Shown here piece by piece: positions 4,845 through 5,362 of a stretch of DNA of 5,362 bases (positions are counted from its first letter, which is position 1; each line of letters begins with the position of its first letter). The notes beneath the pieces were generated by a model. It was not told the DNA's origin, did no database searches, and saw only the letters and a list, made by a program, of their open reading frames with translations. Source of the DNA: Acidimicrobiales bacterium. GTDB taxonomy: Bacteria; Actinomycetota; Acidimicrobiia; Acidimicrobiales; Palsa-688. A program made the translations under genes and the position numbers. Location: positions 1 to 5,362 of the forward strand of contig JASHVH010000131.1 of assembly GCA_030039575.1 (NCBI GenBank), in the 5' to 3' direction.

Positions 4845-5362
4845 CGATGGGGTGGATCTGGGCCGCCGCCGCCGCTTGGGCGGTGGCGGGGGCAATGGGT
4901 TTGGGGGCCTCCAGACGCACCTTTTTGGACTTAAGTGCGTGGGCGTCAGCGGCGGGCGGCCTGTGTGCCCTCGTAGGTGGAGTACTGCTCGCCCTGCAGG
5001 GCCACCCGAGCGGCGTGGTGGCCAGCGCGGCGAACTTGGTCGGGAGCTTGAGGCTCCAAGCCACTCCGCTCGCCGCCGCCTTCGTGGTCGTGCTCGGCCT
5101 GGTCTCTTTGGCGATCGGGCTCTACGCGTGGCGTTACCACTCGCCAAGCAGTGGGAACGCCGTTTACCTCCTGGTGTACAACCTGGCGCTGTTGGCCTCG
5201 CTTGCCGTCCTGCTCGCCGGGAACGTGACGACCTTCCTGGTCGCCTGGGAGACGATGACGCTTACTTCCGCCCTGGTGATCCTCCGCCACTACCAGGGCC
5301 AGGGCGTGGCCCGAGGCACCTTCCTTTTCCTCGCCCTCGGCGAGGTCGGGTTCGCGATGGTG
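4841..5362 (+). CDS. hyfB: HyfB-like antiporter-type membrane subunit, N-terminal fragment (3' partial)
   Basis: An open frame of 174 codons reaches the right edge without a stop. The protein begins MTMGWIWAAAAAW and has hydrophobic segments at about residues 5-22, 33-52, 76-96, 107-127 and 129-148. It resembles the N-terminus of HyfB/NuoL-type subunits. LVYNLALLASLAVLLAGN (111-128) followed by FLVAWETMTLTSALVI (132-147) matches HyfB 'FxxLFExMSLxSxFLV', with Glu137 at the conserved membrane glutamate used in proton transfer. FLFLALGEVGFAMV at the edge matches the HyfB segment 'YFFIAHAGSVLIM'. HyfB-type proteins are usually 600-670 residues, so most of this gene is missing. The start is GTG 4841 (GTGA overlap with the small-subunit stop), with ATG 4847 two codons later as the alternative; neither has a good ribosome site. 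It should add a second ion channel to the complex, beside the HyfF-like subunit. Confidence 0.85.
   Translation, partial: MTMGWIWAAAAAWAVAGAMGLGASRRTFLDLSAWASAAGGLCALVGGVLLALQGHPSGVVASAANLVGSLRLQATPLAAAFVVVLGLVSLAIGLYAWRYHSPSSGNAVYLLVYNLALLASLAVLLAGNVTTFLVAWETMTLTSALVILRHYQGQGVARGTFLFLALGEVGFAMV
4866..4889 (+). other. GC-rich hairpin in the first codons of the HyfB-like gene
   Basis: A 10-base-pair stem (4866-4875 with 4880-4889, one G-U pair) encloses the tetraloop TTGG. It lies 26-49 bases into the gene and has no T-run after it, so it is not an intrinsic terminator. It partly reflects a run of Ala GCC codons. It could slow ribosomes or protect an mRNA end between the peripheral-arm genes and the membrane gene, but this is inference only. 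Confidence 0.35.

Overview
The window is one densely packed, all-plus-strand operon segment from a high-GC bacterium (about two-thirds G+C by eye, third positions mostly G or C, frequent GTG starts). Actinobacterial ancestry is my first guess, because the gene set resembles the mycobacterial hycD-hycP-hycQ-hycE cluster as I remember it. Another high-GC lineage such as Chloroflexota or a high-GC Firmicute cannot be excluded.

Layout, left to right: the C-terminal end of a HyfC/HycD (NuoH-like) membrane subunit (1-249); a HyfE/HycP-type subunit (251-964); a HyfF/HycQ antiporter-like subunit (984-2474); a NuoC+NuoD fusion of the HyfG/HycE large-subunit family (2471-3988); a short HyfH/HycF-type ferredoxin (3988-4326); a HyfI/HycG/NuoB-type small subunit (4323-4844); and the start of a HyfB-type antiporter-like subunit running off the right edge (4841-5362). 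Genes overlap by 1-4 bases or are separated by 1-19 bases. There is no room for internal promoters or terminators, and no RNA gene, mobile element or CRISPR array is visible.

The main point is that this is built like a group 4 membrane-bound [NiFe] hydrogenase but is almost certainly not a hydrogenase. The large subunit has lost all four nickel-binding cysteines: L1 CxxC is replaced by Glu211/Ser214, and L2 CxxC by a short cysteine-free C-terminus. Other family signatures, such as GPVARASG...DTRTDHP, remain. The small subunit keeps a full four-cysteine set for the N2-type proximal [4Fe-4S] cluster. The ferredoxin has lost exactly the four ligands of one cluster and kept exactly the four of the other, the one that in complex I (N6b) lies next to N2. 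The antiporter-like subunits keep the Lys/Glu residues used in proton translocation.

This fits the little-characterised 'energy-converting hydrogenase-related' (Ehr) complexes. My working model is a membrane complex passing electrons through a shortened two-cluster wire (ferredoxin, then N2) to a non-hydrogen acceptor at a remodelled large-subunit cavity, coupled to ion translocation. The electron donor and acceptor are not shown in this window.
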